A stretch of DNA of 18,925 nucleotides from an uncultured Actinomycetes bacterium (GTDB lineage: Bacteria; Actinomycetota; Actinomycetes; Nanopelagicales; Nanopelagicaceae): assembly GCA_903820565.1 (NCBI GenBank), contig CAIJHZ010000120.1:1-18925 (forward strand), written 5' to 3'. Made by a program: the position numbers and the translations under genes. Within the stretch, counting starts at the first letter, position 1, and every line of letters begins with the position of its first letter. A model generated the notes under the pieces. It was not told the origin of the DNA, made no database searches, and saw nothing but the letters and a program-made list of their open reading frames with translations. Shown here piece by piece: positions 6,841 to 13,899 of this stretch.

Positions 6841-8336
6841 GAGTGAGCCCTCGCCAATGCAAATTCCTTAAGTTCGGTTGTAATCCACTTCTCATTATGA
6901 AGCATCTCGATAAATTCTTTGTACTGTGAAAGCAAGAGTTTTCCATTAGATAAATCTGGCTCAATCTCAACTCCAGCAGAGAGCAATCGCTTTGCTACAC
7001 GGGAAAGTTTTAACTCCTCATCAGCATCCTCAAATGCAGCGGCGGCCAAGATTGCCATTCCGAAAGCCCCTTCTACCTCCTCAGGGATAAGGACTGAGCG
7101 GCAAAGAACGTCGGCGCGAAGTTGGTTCCACTGTGGATTTTTTGCACCGCCTCCTGTAAATGTGCAGCTACCAGAAATGTCATAACCAACATAAGCCAAT
7201 AAATCAAAGGATAGGCGCTCAACAAATGCAATTCCCTTGGCAATGGATGCGAAAGTTTTTTTCGCCCCATCACTTTCAAGAGTTGGAAGATTTAAACCGC
7301 GAGCAACCAGTGCATGTGCATCGCTGGATACAAATGGAAACCGTTCTCCGATTCTGGATAGTGGATAAATAATTGGAGCATCGAGCAGGTTTTGATTAGT
7401 AAATTTCAGTTGGCTGACTGGAATACCAGGTAACCACTGCGAAATTGCGTTTGTGCCGGTGCTTGATGCGCCCCCAGGCCACCAACCTGTAGAAAAGGGA
7501 GCTCTGTGCGCATAGACAGATCCCGTTGGATCAAGTTTACGGAGAGTGCTTGCGCCTTTGATAACAAGAGTTGTGCCCAAAACCGAATTCCAACTACCTG
7601 GCAAAAGCGCTGCAGCGGCAATTTGTGCGGCGCAGCCATCTGTCATGCCAGCAACAATTGAAGTATGTGAAGTTAAAGCGGTCTCATTCGCATCAGAAAC
7701 AACTCCGATTACTTCACCAGCGACACTTACATGAGGCAGAACTTCATGAGGAATTTTTAATTGTGCTAATAAATCTGAAGGCCATTGAACTTTCTCAATA
7801 TCAAAGCCTGATTTAAGAGTATTGCTTGAATCGCTATCAACCTCTTTACCAGCGAGCTTCCAAGCAACGTAGTCACCTTGGTGAATTACTTTTCTTCCTG
7901 CAACCAGAACTCCCTGAGCCAATAACCAGAGAATCTTCGGAAGTGCCCAAGAACCTTGAATTCGATAACCGAGGTTTTCCCAGAGGTTTGCACCGGCTTC
8001 ATTACATTCTGCCGCGCGATCAGCTGCTCGTGCATCGTCATACATAATGCCTTTGCTCTGTGGCTTACCTTGCGAATCTACGACTACAAGAGTTCCAGAG
8101 GTAGCCGAAATACTGATTGCCTTAATGTCGCGTGGATTTACCGTTGATATAACGCTTGTTATTACTTTTTTGGAAGCACTCCACCATTGTTCTGGATCTT
8201 GTTCATGAGTTATTCCTTCACGGGTACTGGATAGAGGCGATGAAGCACTCCCAATAATCACTCCAGCATCGTCAACTAGTACTGCTTTAACGCTCTGCGT
8301 TCCAATATCTAGGCCCAACCACAATGGTGTCTGCAC
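6837..8336 (-). CDS. FGGY-family carbohydrate kinase (second kinase, XylB/ribulokinase-like)
   Basis: ATP-dependent kinase of the FGGY family, which phosphorylates sugars, ketoses or polyols. From the GTG start the 499-residue product has the ATP-phosphate loop LDIGTQSVKA (D10), ISATSGTLVVVD and GIMYDDARA in the N-terminal domain, the likely catalytic base D233 in GMTDGCAAQ, and the C-terminal GGGAKNPQW motif (395-403). The SATSGT...MYDDARA stretch recalls pentulose kinases such as D-ribulose or D-xylulose kinases; the substrate remains unproven. GTG 8336 overlaps the upstream kinase stop as TAGTG and gives the usual short N-terminus. An in-frame TTG at 8348 would add four residues, and neither has a clear Shine-Dalgarno. 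It is clearly different from the neighbouring kinase, so this is not a recent tandem duplication. Confidence 0.9.
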   Translation of the reverse strand: MQTPLWLGLDIGTQSVKAVLVDDAGVIIGSASSPLSSTREGITHEQDPEQWWSASKKVITSVISTVNPRDIKAISISATSGTLVVVDSQGKPQSKGIMYDDARAADRAAECNEAGANLWENLGYRIQGSWALPKILWLLAQGVLVAGRKVIHQGDYVAWKLAGKEVDSDSSNTLKSGFDIEKVQWPSDLLAQLKIPHEVLPHVSVAGEVIGVVSDANETALTSHTSIVAGMTDGCAAQIAAAALLPGSWNSVLGTTLVIKGASTLRKLDPTGSVYAHRAPFSTGWWPGGASSTGTNAISQWLPGIPVSQLKFTNQNLLDAPIIYPLSRIGERFPFVSSDAHALVARGLNLPTLESDGAKKTFASIAKGIAFVERLSFDLLAYVGYDISGSCTFTGGGAKNPQWNQLRADVLCRSVLIPEEVEGAFGMAILAAAAFEDADEELKLSRVAKRLLSAGVEIEPDLSNGKLLLSQYKEFIEMLHNEKWITTELKEFALARAHS

Positions 8337-9796
8337 TAGTGAGACCAAGTAGGCTGAATTTTTTTACGTAGCGAAACAAATTCTTTATGGTGGGCTGAGT
8401 AGAACTCAATTAGATCAGAAGTCGGAGTGAAAGTATCTGATTGCGATACTAGAGCCTGCGAAGCTTGCGATAGCGATGAGAATTTTCCTATCGAAACACC
8501 TGCATACATTAATGCGCCTTTTGCGCCAACTTGCGAATCGCTTGTACGAGTTGTTGGAACGCCAACCACATCGGCAATTAACTGACACCAGAAATCACTG
8601 CGTGCCCCACCACCACTTATCGCAAGTTGCTTAACCGGCGTCTTTGTGGTTTCCAGGCATTCGCGTATGACATGTGCCAGTGCTTCATATACCGCACGAG
8701 CAATGTCTTCACGAGTAGTGGAGTTGGTAATGCCATGCAAACTAGCTTGTGCCCTTGAATCAAGAAATGGTGCACGTTCGCCAGCGCCAGAAAGATATGG
8801 AAGAAAAATCACGCCTCCAGCACCGGGCTTGGCAGTTGAAGCGGCTGTACCAATTTCATCAACCGTTGAATAGTTAAGAGATTCCATCGCCCAAGTAAGA
8901 GCACTTGTGCCAGTGAGTGTAGGAAGTGCGCGCAGATATGTATCTTTTTCACCGGTAACTAAATTTAGGCCAGCAACTTCGCCATTTAGATGAAGGTTTT
9001 TTATCACAATGCCTGGACAAATTGTTGTGCCCAGGATTACAAACGCATCGCCATCAGAGATTGCACCTGAACCAGTTGCAGTGGCCAAAATGTCATACGG
9101 TGACATCACCACGGGTGTTTCTGTTGTGATTCCGATTTCATGTGAAGCGCGCACAGAGAGTTGTGATTGAGGATTTGTAAGTACAGCAGGAATTTTCCCT
9201 GCATATTCAGTCAGTCCGTACAGTTCGATTAACTCTTTGCTCATTGATTTATTGGTGATATCAATCCATGGTGCAGATGCCTCAGAGACATGTTGGCCAA
9301 TCACGCCCGTCAGTTTGAAATAGATCCAACTTCCACAGGTGAGCACAGAGGAGGCCTTATCTAGAGCCTGGGGATCATTCTTTGAGAACCATTTAATAAT
9401 TGCATTGGGAAGGCCGAGACTGGTGAGCGATCCATTTATTCGGAAAGCTTTATCAAGGATGCCTTCTTTCTCCCAGCTATCAATTTCTACTGAAGCACGC
9501 CCGTCATTCCATAAAACAGCGTTGCCGATTGGGTTCCCTTGTGCATCGATCATCCAAGCGCCGTCACCTTGTGCGGTAACAGAGATTGCATCTATAGGTA
9601 ATTGTGTCTGAGCAATAATTTCTTTACACGTTTCAACAACACTCTGCCACACTGCGTTCATATCTTGTTCGGATAAACCAGGTGCTGGGTTTACAACAAA
9701 TGTGTCACGTGAGGCAACTAGGAGTTCCTTGCCAGAATCATCAAATAAGACTGATTTGATAAGAGTGGTACCCGCGTCAATACATAAGATGGCCAT
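8336..9796 (-). CDS. FGGY-family carbohydrate kinase (first kinase, erythritol/L-xylulose kinase-like)
   Basis: Second FGGY kinase type in the operon. The 486-residue product has IDAGTTLIKS (D7) for ATP phosphate binding, SVTAQGDGAWMID (residues 72-84) and NAVLWNDGRAS, the catalytic-base candidate D235 in MSPYDILATATGSGA, and GGGARSDFW (395-403). The AQGDGAW and PYD contexts resemble the erythritol kinase EryA / L-xylulokinase LyxK branch from memory, which suggests a tetritol, pentitol or ketopentose substrate; no alignment was run. The ATG at 9796 has GAGGT about seven bases upstream. It lies 14 bases downstream of the dehydrogenase gene and overlaps the second kinase by one base. Confidence 0.9.
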   Translation of the reverse strand: MAILCIDAGTTLIKSVLFDDSGKELLVASRDTFVVNPAPGLSEQDMNAVWQSVVETCKEIIAQTQLPIDAISVTAQGDGAWMIDAQGNPIGNAVLWNDGRASVEIDSWEKEGILDKAFRINGSLTSLGLPNAIIKWFSKNDPQALDKASSVLTCGSWIYFKLTGVIGQHVSEASAPWIDITNKSMSKELIELYGLTEYAGKIPAVLTNPQSQLSVRASHEIGITTETPVVMSPYDILATATGSGAISDGDAFVILGTTICPGIVIKNLHLNGEVAGLNLVTGEKDTYLRALPTLTGTSALTWAMESLNYSTVDEIGTAASTAKPGAGGVIFLPYLSGAGERAPFLDSRAQASLHGITNSTTREDIARAVYEALAHVIRECLETTKTPVKQLAISGGGARSDFWCQLIADVVGVPTTRTSDSQVGAKGALMYAGVSIGKFSSLSQASQALVSQSDTFTPTSDLIEFYSAHHKEFVSLRKKIQPTWSH

Positions 9797-9810
9797 GAGA
9801 AAACCTCAAA

Positions 9811-10866
9811 CTACTTTCCAAGTGAGAGAGTAGAGAGAACCTCTTTATTTGCAACATACTGAGGTGTCTTACCATCAAGGAAGAGTTTAATTTCATCACC
9901 AATGATGTTTGCTGCGCGCCAAGCCGTTTGCTTTGTTGCACCCGCTAGATGTGGAGCGAGCACAACATTTTCAATACCGAACAAAGGCCAATCACTTGGT
10001 GGTGGTTCAACATCATAAACATCAAGTGCTAATGCGCCAATACGACCAGAACGTAATAAATCTGGAAGTGGTGCGTAATCCATAAGCCCACCGCGCGCTG
10101 AGTTAACAATTACAGCACCTTCAGGAAGGAGCTTCATATTTTCGGCGTTAAGAATATGTTGTGAATCAGGCGTTAAACGTGCATGCAGACTTACAACATT
10201 TGAATTCTTGAGCAAGTAATCGAGCTCGACAGCTTCGACACCATCGGCTGACATAAGTGCCTTGTCAGTAAAAGGATCGAAAACAATTACACGCGCACCC
10301 ATTGCAATAAGAATTTTCGCAACAATCTTTCCGATTGCTCCGTAGCCAATCAGGCCGATAGTTGAACCGTATACTTCGATGCCTGTTTTCTCATAGCTAT
10401 AGAAATCTCCACGCCAAATTCCTTTATGCAAATCTGTATTTCCACGCGTGATTCTGCGCATTGCGGCTAACATTAAAGCGATTGCAAACTCAGCAGCTGC
10501 CTGGGCATTTCGCCCTGGTGCGTACGAGATGAGCACACCTGCTTCGGTTGCTGCTTTCACATCAATATTAACTGGACCACCACGGCATACGCCAATCATC
10601 TTAAGGTCGGGTGAGTTCTTAAAAACTTCTGCAGAGAAAGGCGCTAGATGAGTTGCTGCGATTTCAACACCTTGCAGTTTTTCAATTAATTCTGAAACGC
10701 TACCGCTTGCTTCAGAGACCCCATCAATATCTCGAAAAGGTTCCATTGGCCACTGTGTTTTGATCTGCGTGAATTCTAAGTCGTGCAATGGCAGGCGCTC
10801 ACGAATAGCGTTTTCAAATAATTCAGGGAGAACAAAGAAATCTCCTGCGCAAAGAATTTTATTCAT
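9811..10866 (-). CDS. D-isomer-specific 2-hydroxyacid dehydrogenase
   Basis: NAD(P)-dependent oxidoreductase interconverting a 2-hydroxyacid and a 2-keto acid. The 351-residue product has the split catalytic domain typical of the SerA/PdxB/GyaR family, with a Rossmann motif GLIGYGAIG (about 171-179) and the catalytic triad R258 (NSARGG), E287 (DVEPPP) and H306 (APHLAGAT). It has no C-terminal ACT domain, so it is not a classical regulated SerA, although the core resembles phosphoglycerate dehydrogenase. An acidic residue after the glycine motif (FDPF, D197) suggests NAD rather than NADP. It is the first enzyme gene after the regulator (nine-base gap) and the operon implies a role in sugar or sugar-acid breakdown. 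The substrate is unknown. Confidence 0.92.
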   Translation of the reverse strand: MNKILCAGDFFVLPELFENAIRERLPLHDLEFTQIKTQWPMEPFRDIDGVSEASGSVSELIEKLQGVEIAATHLAPFSAEVFKNSPDLKMIGVCRGGPVNIDVKAATEAGVLISYAPGRNAQAAAEFAIALMLAAMRRITRGNTDLHKGIWRGDFYSYEKTGIEVYGSTIGLIGYGAIGKIVAKILIAMGARVIVFDPFTDKALMSADGVEAVELDYLLKNSNVVSLHARLTPDSQHILNAENMKLLPEGAVIVNSARGGLMDYAPLPDLLRSGRIGALALDVYDVEPPPSDWPLFGIENVVLAPHLAGATKQTAWRAANIIGDEIKLFLDGKTPQYVANKEVLSTLSLGK

Positions 10867-10875
10867 GGACTTTTC

Positions 10876-11655
10876 TCATCGTGCTATATGCACTGTGGTG
10901 ACTTCACGGAGCTGATTTATAACTTCCTTCGGTGTTTCGTCAGTCAGTACAACATCAGTGAAATCAGAGGCAGGAACAAAACGGTTAAGTGAAGTTTTGC
11001 CAATCTTAGATTCGTCCATCAGTAAGAATTTGCGAGTGCCAGCATGGAGCATTGCTCGTTTCATCAAAACCACATCGTGTTCTTGGTGATAAGTAATACC
11101 TTCGTGCATCGTTGAGGTTGAGAGGAACACTGCATCCACAGCATAATTTTCAATGCCAGTCATATTCGGAACGCCAATAAAAGAATCATGAGTTCGTGAA
11201 TAAGTTCCGCCGAGAATGATTAATCGAACATCAGGGCAATCGGAGAGAATTTCAATCGCGGGGCGGTAATTTGTAATAACTGTAATTGGCCCAAAATCAT
11301 TAAGTAATCGGGCAAGTGCTAATACCGTTGTTGAATCGTCGAGCATGATGGACATACCTGGCTCGATAAACTTGATTGCCTCACGTGCGAGTTTTTCCTT
11401 AGCTTCGTTGCCTCGACGCATGCGGAAAGCTGAACTCGATTCGAAAACGCTTGTTGGAAGTGCTGAGACACCACCATGGAATTTACGTACAAGACCGCGG
11501 TTTGCTAGTTCGTCGAGATCGCGGTGGATTGTCATAATTGAGCATTCGGCAACAGTTGCCAGTTCGGCTGAGGTGACAGAGCCAGCCTTTAGGACGTAAT
11601 CCAGGAGGGTCCGCTGGCGGAGGGCTCGCGCAGTGGTGGGTTCGGTCATAGACAT
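10876..11655 (-). CDS. DeoR-family transcriptional regulator
   Basis: Sugar-phosphate responsive repressor of the DeoR family. The 259-residue product carries an N-terminal winged helix-turn-helix (about residues 13-65; SVTSAELATVAECSIMTIHRD, with the recognition helix leading into LDELANRGLVRKFHGG) and a C-terminal DeoRC effector domain (about 80-240) with LDDSTT and the ITNYRP and LGGTYSR stretches. In this family the effector is usually a phosphorylated sugar intermediate, which fits control by a product of the downstream kinases. ATG 11655 is chosen because AAGGAGGT (11672-11665 on the minus strand) sits nine bases before it; an ATG two codons later is too far away. It leads the catabolic operon and is divergent from the importer genes, with a palindromic site between them. 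Confidence 0.94.
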   Translation of the reverse strand: MSMTEPTTARALRQRTLLDYVLKAGSVTSAELATVAECSIMTIHRDLDELANRGLVRKFHGGVSALPTSVFESSSAFRMRRGNEAKEKLAREAIKFIEPGMSIMLDDSTTVLALARLLNDFGPITVITNYRPAIEILSDCPDVRLIILGGTYSRTHDSFIGVPNMTGIENYAVDAVFLSTSTMHEGITYHQEHDVVLMKRAMLHAGTRKFLLMDESKIGKTSLNRFVPASDFTDVVLTDETPKEVINQLREVTTVHIAR

Positions 11656-11900
11656 GAAACACCCACCTCCTTACTCAAAATACGCTTAGGGTGGGAATTA
11701 TGCACGACTTAGCCACCCCGAATGGTAATACTTTATAACAATCTTGTTATAAATCACAATTATTCTGATTATTTTCACTATTTCCTTGATATCTATATTA
11801 CCTTACGGCACAAGGAGCAGGAGTCGCCATAGATGTGGCACCCACTGCAAATGAGAAGTAAAAGAGTTCCCACACAGGGCCCACCTAACAAGGAGAAACA
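11656..11900. promoter_or_regulatory. Divergent control region between regulator and importer
   Basis: The 245-base gap contains the regulator's ribosome site near its left end (11665-11672, minus strand), an A+T-rich core around 11730-11800 with the palindrome described separately, and the binding-protein ribosome site AAGGAG at 11890-11895. GGGTGG (11689-11694) and CCACCC (11713-11718) form a second, weaker inverted repeat. Candidate promoter hexamers for the importer such as TTGTTA (11744) exist, but spacing to a good -10 is not convincing, so no promoter is placed. The leader from about 11800 to 11900 is about 100 bases and has no coding sign. Confidence 0.6.
11732..11753. promoter_or_regulatory. 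Perfect 22-bp palindromic operator, likely for the DeoR-type regulator
   Basis: TTTATAACAA (11732-11741) and its exact reverse complement TTGTTATAAA (11744-11753) are separated by two bases, giving ten paired positions without error. It lies roughly 75 bases upstream of the regulator start and 150 bases upstream of the importer start, in the A+T-rich core of the divergent region, and the right arm includes a TTGTTA that could be a -35 hexamer. This is what an operator for a dimeric repressor controlling both arms should look like. Assignment to the adjacent DeoR protein is an inference from position. Confidence 0.7.
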
Positions 11901-12950
11901 ATGCAGAAGTCAAAGAAGATCTTCGCAGTACTCGGTGCATTCGCACTCGTTGCTGTGACACTTTCAGCTGCTCCAGCTAACGCTGCTGGCGGCAAGATTG
12001 CGTTCTTGATGCCAGACCTCGCATCAACACGTTACGAACAACAAGATGCACCTTTCTTTAAGGCAGCAGTTAAGAAGCTTTGCCCAACATGCGAAGTTCT
12101 TTACCAGAACGCAGATTCAGATGCTGCAAAGCAGCAGTCACAAGCTAACGCTGCAATTACACAGGGAGCAAAAGTTATTGTTCTCGATGCAGTAGATGCT
12201 AAGGCAGCAGCTTCAATCGTAAAGACAGCACAAGCAGCCAAGGTAATCGTAATTACTTACGACCGCCCAATCATCGATGCAGTTGCTGACTTCTACATCT
12301 CATTCGACAACGAATACATCGGTAAGGCAATTGCACAGTCATTGGTTAAGGGACTTGATGCAAAGAAAGTAACTGGCGGAATTCTTGTTGTTGGTGGATC
12401 ACCAACAGATAATGCTGCTGGTCTTATCAAGAAGGGCATGCTCGCAGGAGTTGCCGGAAGCAAGTACAAAGTTCTTGCTCAGTACGACACTCCATCATGG
12501 GATCCTGCAAAGGCTCAAGCATGGGTATCAGGACAGATCACACAATTTGGTTCAAAGATTGTTGGCGTAGTTGCAGCTAACGACGGAACTGGCGGAGGAT
12601 CAATTGCGGCGCTTAAGGCTGCAGGCGTGAAGCCACTTCCACTCGTTACAGGTAACGATGCTGAAGTTGCTGCTATTCAGCGCATTGTTGCTGGAGATCA
12701 GTACAACACAATCTCAAAGCCAATCAAGATCGTTGCTGAAGGTGCTGCAAAGATTGCAGTTGGATACTTGAACGGAACAAAGCCAAAGGCTACTGGCGTT
12801 CTGTACAAGACCAACTCACAGCTCTTCACACCAACAGTAGTTACAGCTAAGAACATCAAGGCTGAACTATTTGATTCAGGTCTGTACAAGGCAGCTGACG
12901 TATGTACAGGTGTCTATGCAGCTGGATGTAAGAAGCTAGGTATTAAGTAA
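11901..12950 (+). CDS. Sugar ABC transporter substrate-binding protein (XylF/RbsB-like)
   Basis: Extracytoplasmic sugar receptor of the periplasmic-binding-protein family that delivers substrate to the importer. The 349-residue product has a signal peptide (basic KSKK, hydrophobic core, cleavage after ANA at about residue 28) and mature domain features of the XylF type: ITYDRPI, DFYISFDNE and VTGNDAEVAAIQRIVAGDQYNT. Cysteines C61/C64 and C335/C343 look like paired disulfides, a pattern seen in actinobacterial XylF-like proteins. There is no lipobox cysteine, so cell-surface retention is not explained. AAGGAG at 11890-11895 is well placed before ATG 11901. Lysine codons are almost all AAG, hinting at high expression. 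The ligand could be xylose, another pentose or a polyol. Confidence 0.93.
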   Translation: MQKSKKIFAVLGAFALVAVTLSAAPANAAGGKIAFLMPDLASTRYEQQDAPFFKAAVKKLCPTCEVLYQNADSDAAKQQSQANAAITQGAKVIVLDAVDAKAAASIVKTAQAAKVIVITYDRPIIDAVADFYISFDNEYIGKAIAQSLVKGLDAKKVTGGILVVGGSPTDNAAGLIKKGMLAGVAGSKYKVLAQYDTPSWDPAKAQAWVSGQITQFGSKIVGVVAANDGTGGGSIAALKAAGVKPLPLVTGNDAEVAAIQRIVAGDQYNTISKPIKIVAEGAAKIAVGYLNGTKPKATGVLYKTNSQLFTPTVVTAKNIKAELFDSGLYKAADVCTGVYAAGCKKLGIK

Positions 12951-12974
12951 TAAGCCTGCTTAAGTAGGGACTGG

Positions 12975-13016
12975 TTTTGGGCCAGCAATCGATTTCACAT
13001 GGTTGCTGGCCCAAAA
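12975..13016 (+). terminator. Strong stem-loop between binding-protein and ATPase genes
   Basis: TTTTGGGCCAGCAA (12975-12988) and TTGCTGGCCCAAAA (13003-13016) are perfect reverse complements, 14 pairs around a 14-base loop. It begins 24 bases after the binding-protein stop and ends 70 bases before the ATPase start. The plus-strand copy is not followed by a U-run, so it is not a textbook intrinsic terminator. More likely roles are partial termination or 3' protection of the binding-protein message, which would give more receptor than membrane components. Confidence 0.72.
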
Positions 13017-13050
13017 ACATTAAGTTGAGTAAAAATTCTGAATAGTATTA

Positions 13051-13064
13051 GCAAGCAAACTTGC
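13051..13064 (+). repeat. Short inverted repeat in the ATPase leader
   Basis: GCAAG and CTTGC, separated by CAAA, form a five-pair hairpin 22 bases upstream of the ATPase start codon. It is small and could modestly affect translation or be chance. No function is claimed. Confidence 0.25.
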
Positions 13065-13086
13065 GCAATTAACAAGAGGAATCAAT

Positions 13087-13869
13087 ATGAGCAGCCAGAC
13101 ATTAACAAGCGAAACTGTTCTTTCACTTCAGAACGTCTCAAAGAACTTTGGTGCAGTTGCAGCTCTCACAGATGTTGAGCTTGATATTAAAGCCGGCGAA
13201 GTTGTCGCACTCGTTGGTGACAACGGTGCAGGTAAATCAACTCTCGTAAAAATTCTGGCAGGTGTTCATCCACAAGATGTGGGTGTAGTAAAAATTGCTG
13301 GGAAAGAAGTTCATCTTGGATCTCCTGCTGAATCAATCAAACATGGAATCGCAACAGTTTTCCAAGATCTCGCTCTCTGCGACAATCTTGATGTAGTACA
13401 AAATTTATTTTTAGGTCGTCAGCTTCGCGCACATCGCCTTGATGAAGTAACAATGGAAACTACCGCCTGGGACCTCATTCGCCAGTTGCGCGCAAAAATT
13501 CCTTCAGTACGTATCCCAATCGCATCGTTATCTGGTGGCCAACGCCAAAGTGTTGCAATTGCGCGATCACTTCTTGGAAATCCTAAACTCATCATGCTCG
13601 ACGAACCAACTGCGGCACTCGGTGTTGCTCAGACCGCAGAAGTACTTAATTTAATTGAACGACTTCGCGATAGAGGACTTGCCGTAATCCTTATTAGCCA
13701 CAATATGGATGACATTTTTGCAGTTTCAGATCGAATCGCAGTCCTTCGGCTGGGACGAAACAACGGAATGTTTAACGCAAAAGACACTTCTCGTAAAGAA
13801 GTGATTGAAGCAATTACAGGATCGGTTGATAACGCCGTTACTCAGCGCGCAGAAGCACATTCGAAGTAA
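13087..13869 (+). CDS. Sugar ABC transporter ATP-binding protein (single-domain, FrcA/XylG-like)
   Basis: ATPase subunit that powers the importer. The 260-residue product is a single nucleotide-binding domain with Walker A GDNGAGKST (44-52), Q-loop glutamine 93 in VFQD, signature LSGGQ (148-152), Walker B LIMLDEP (168-174, E173) and switch histidine H205 in LISHN. Most pentose importers of the RbsA/XylG/MglA class have two fused domains of about 500 residues. This is the short form known from FrcA and from some actinobacterial XylG proteins, so a homodimer is expected. ATG 13087 follows AGAGGA at 13075-13080. The gene is 31 bases upstream of the permease gene and clearly co-transcribed with it. 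Confidence 0.95.
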   Translation: MSSQTLTSETVLSLQNVSKNFGAVAALTDVELDIKAGEVVALVGDNGAGKSTLVKILAGVHPQDVGVVKIAGKEVHLGSPAESIKHGIATVFQDLALCDNLDVVQNLFLGRQLRAHRLDEVTMETTAWDLIRQLRAKIPSVRIPIASLSGGQRQSVAIARSLLGNPKLIMLDEPTAALGVAQTAEVLNLIERLRDRGLAVILISHNMDDIFAVSDRIAVLRLGRNNGMFNAKDTSRKEVIEAITGSVDNAVTQRAEAHSK

Positions 13870-13899
13870 GAATTAACAAGAGATAGGACAAGATCAATA

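Noticed and set aside
6837..9796. Recent duplication of one kinase gene
   Set aside because: The two proteins differ throughout, including in their substrate-region motifs, so they belong to different FGGY branches.
11833..11900. Small upstream open frame starting with ATG in the receptor leader
   Set aside because: It has no ribosome site of note, runs out of frame into the receptor gene and shows no protein-like pattern.
12975..13016. Standard intrinsic terminator
   Set aside because: The plus-strand stem is followed by A-rich and mixed sequence, not a U-run, and the ATPase gene downstream has no strong promoter of its own; partial termination or stabilisation fits better.
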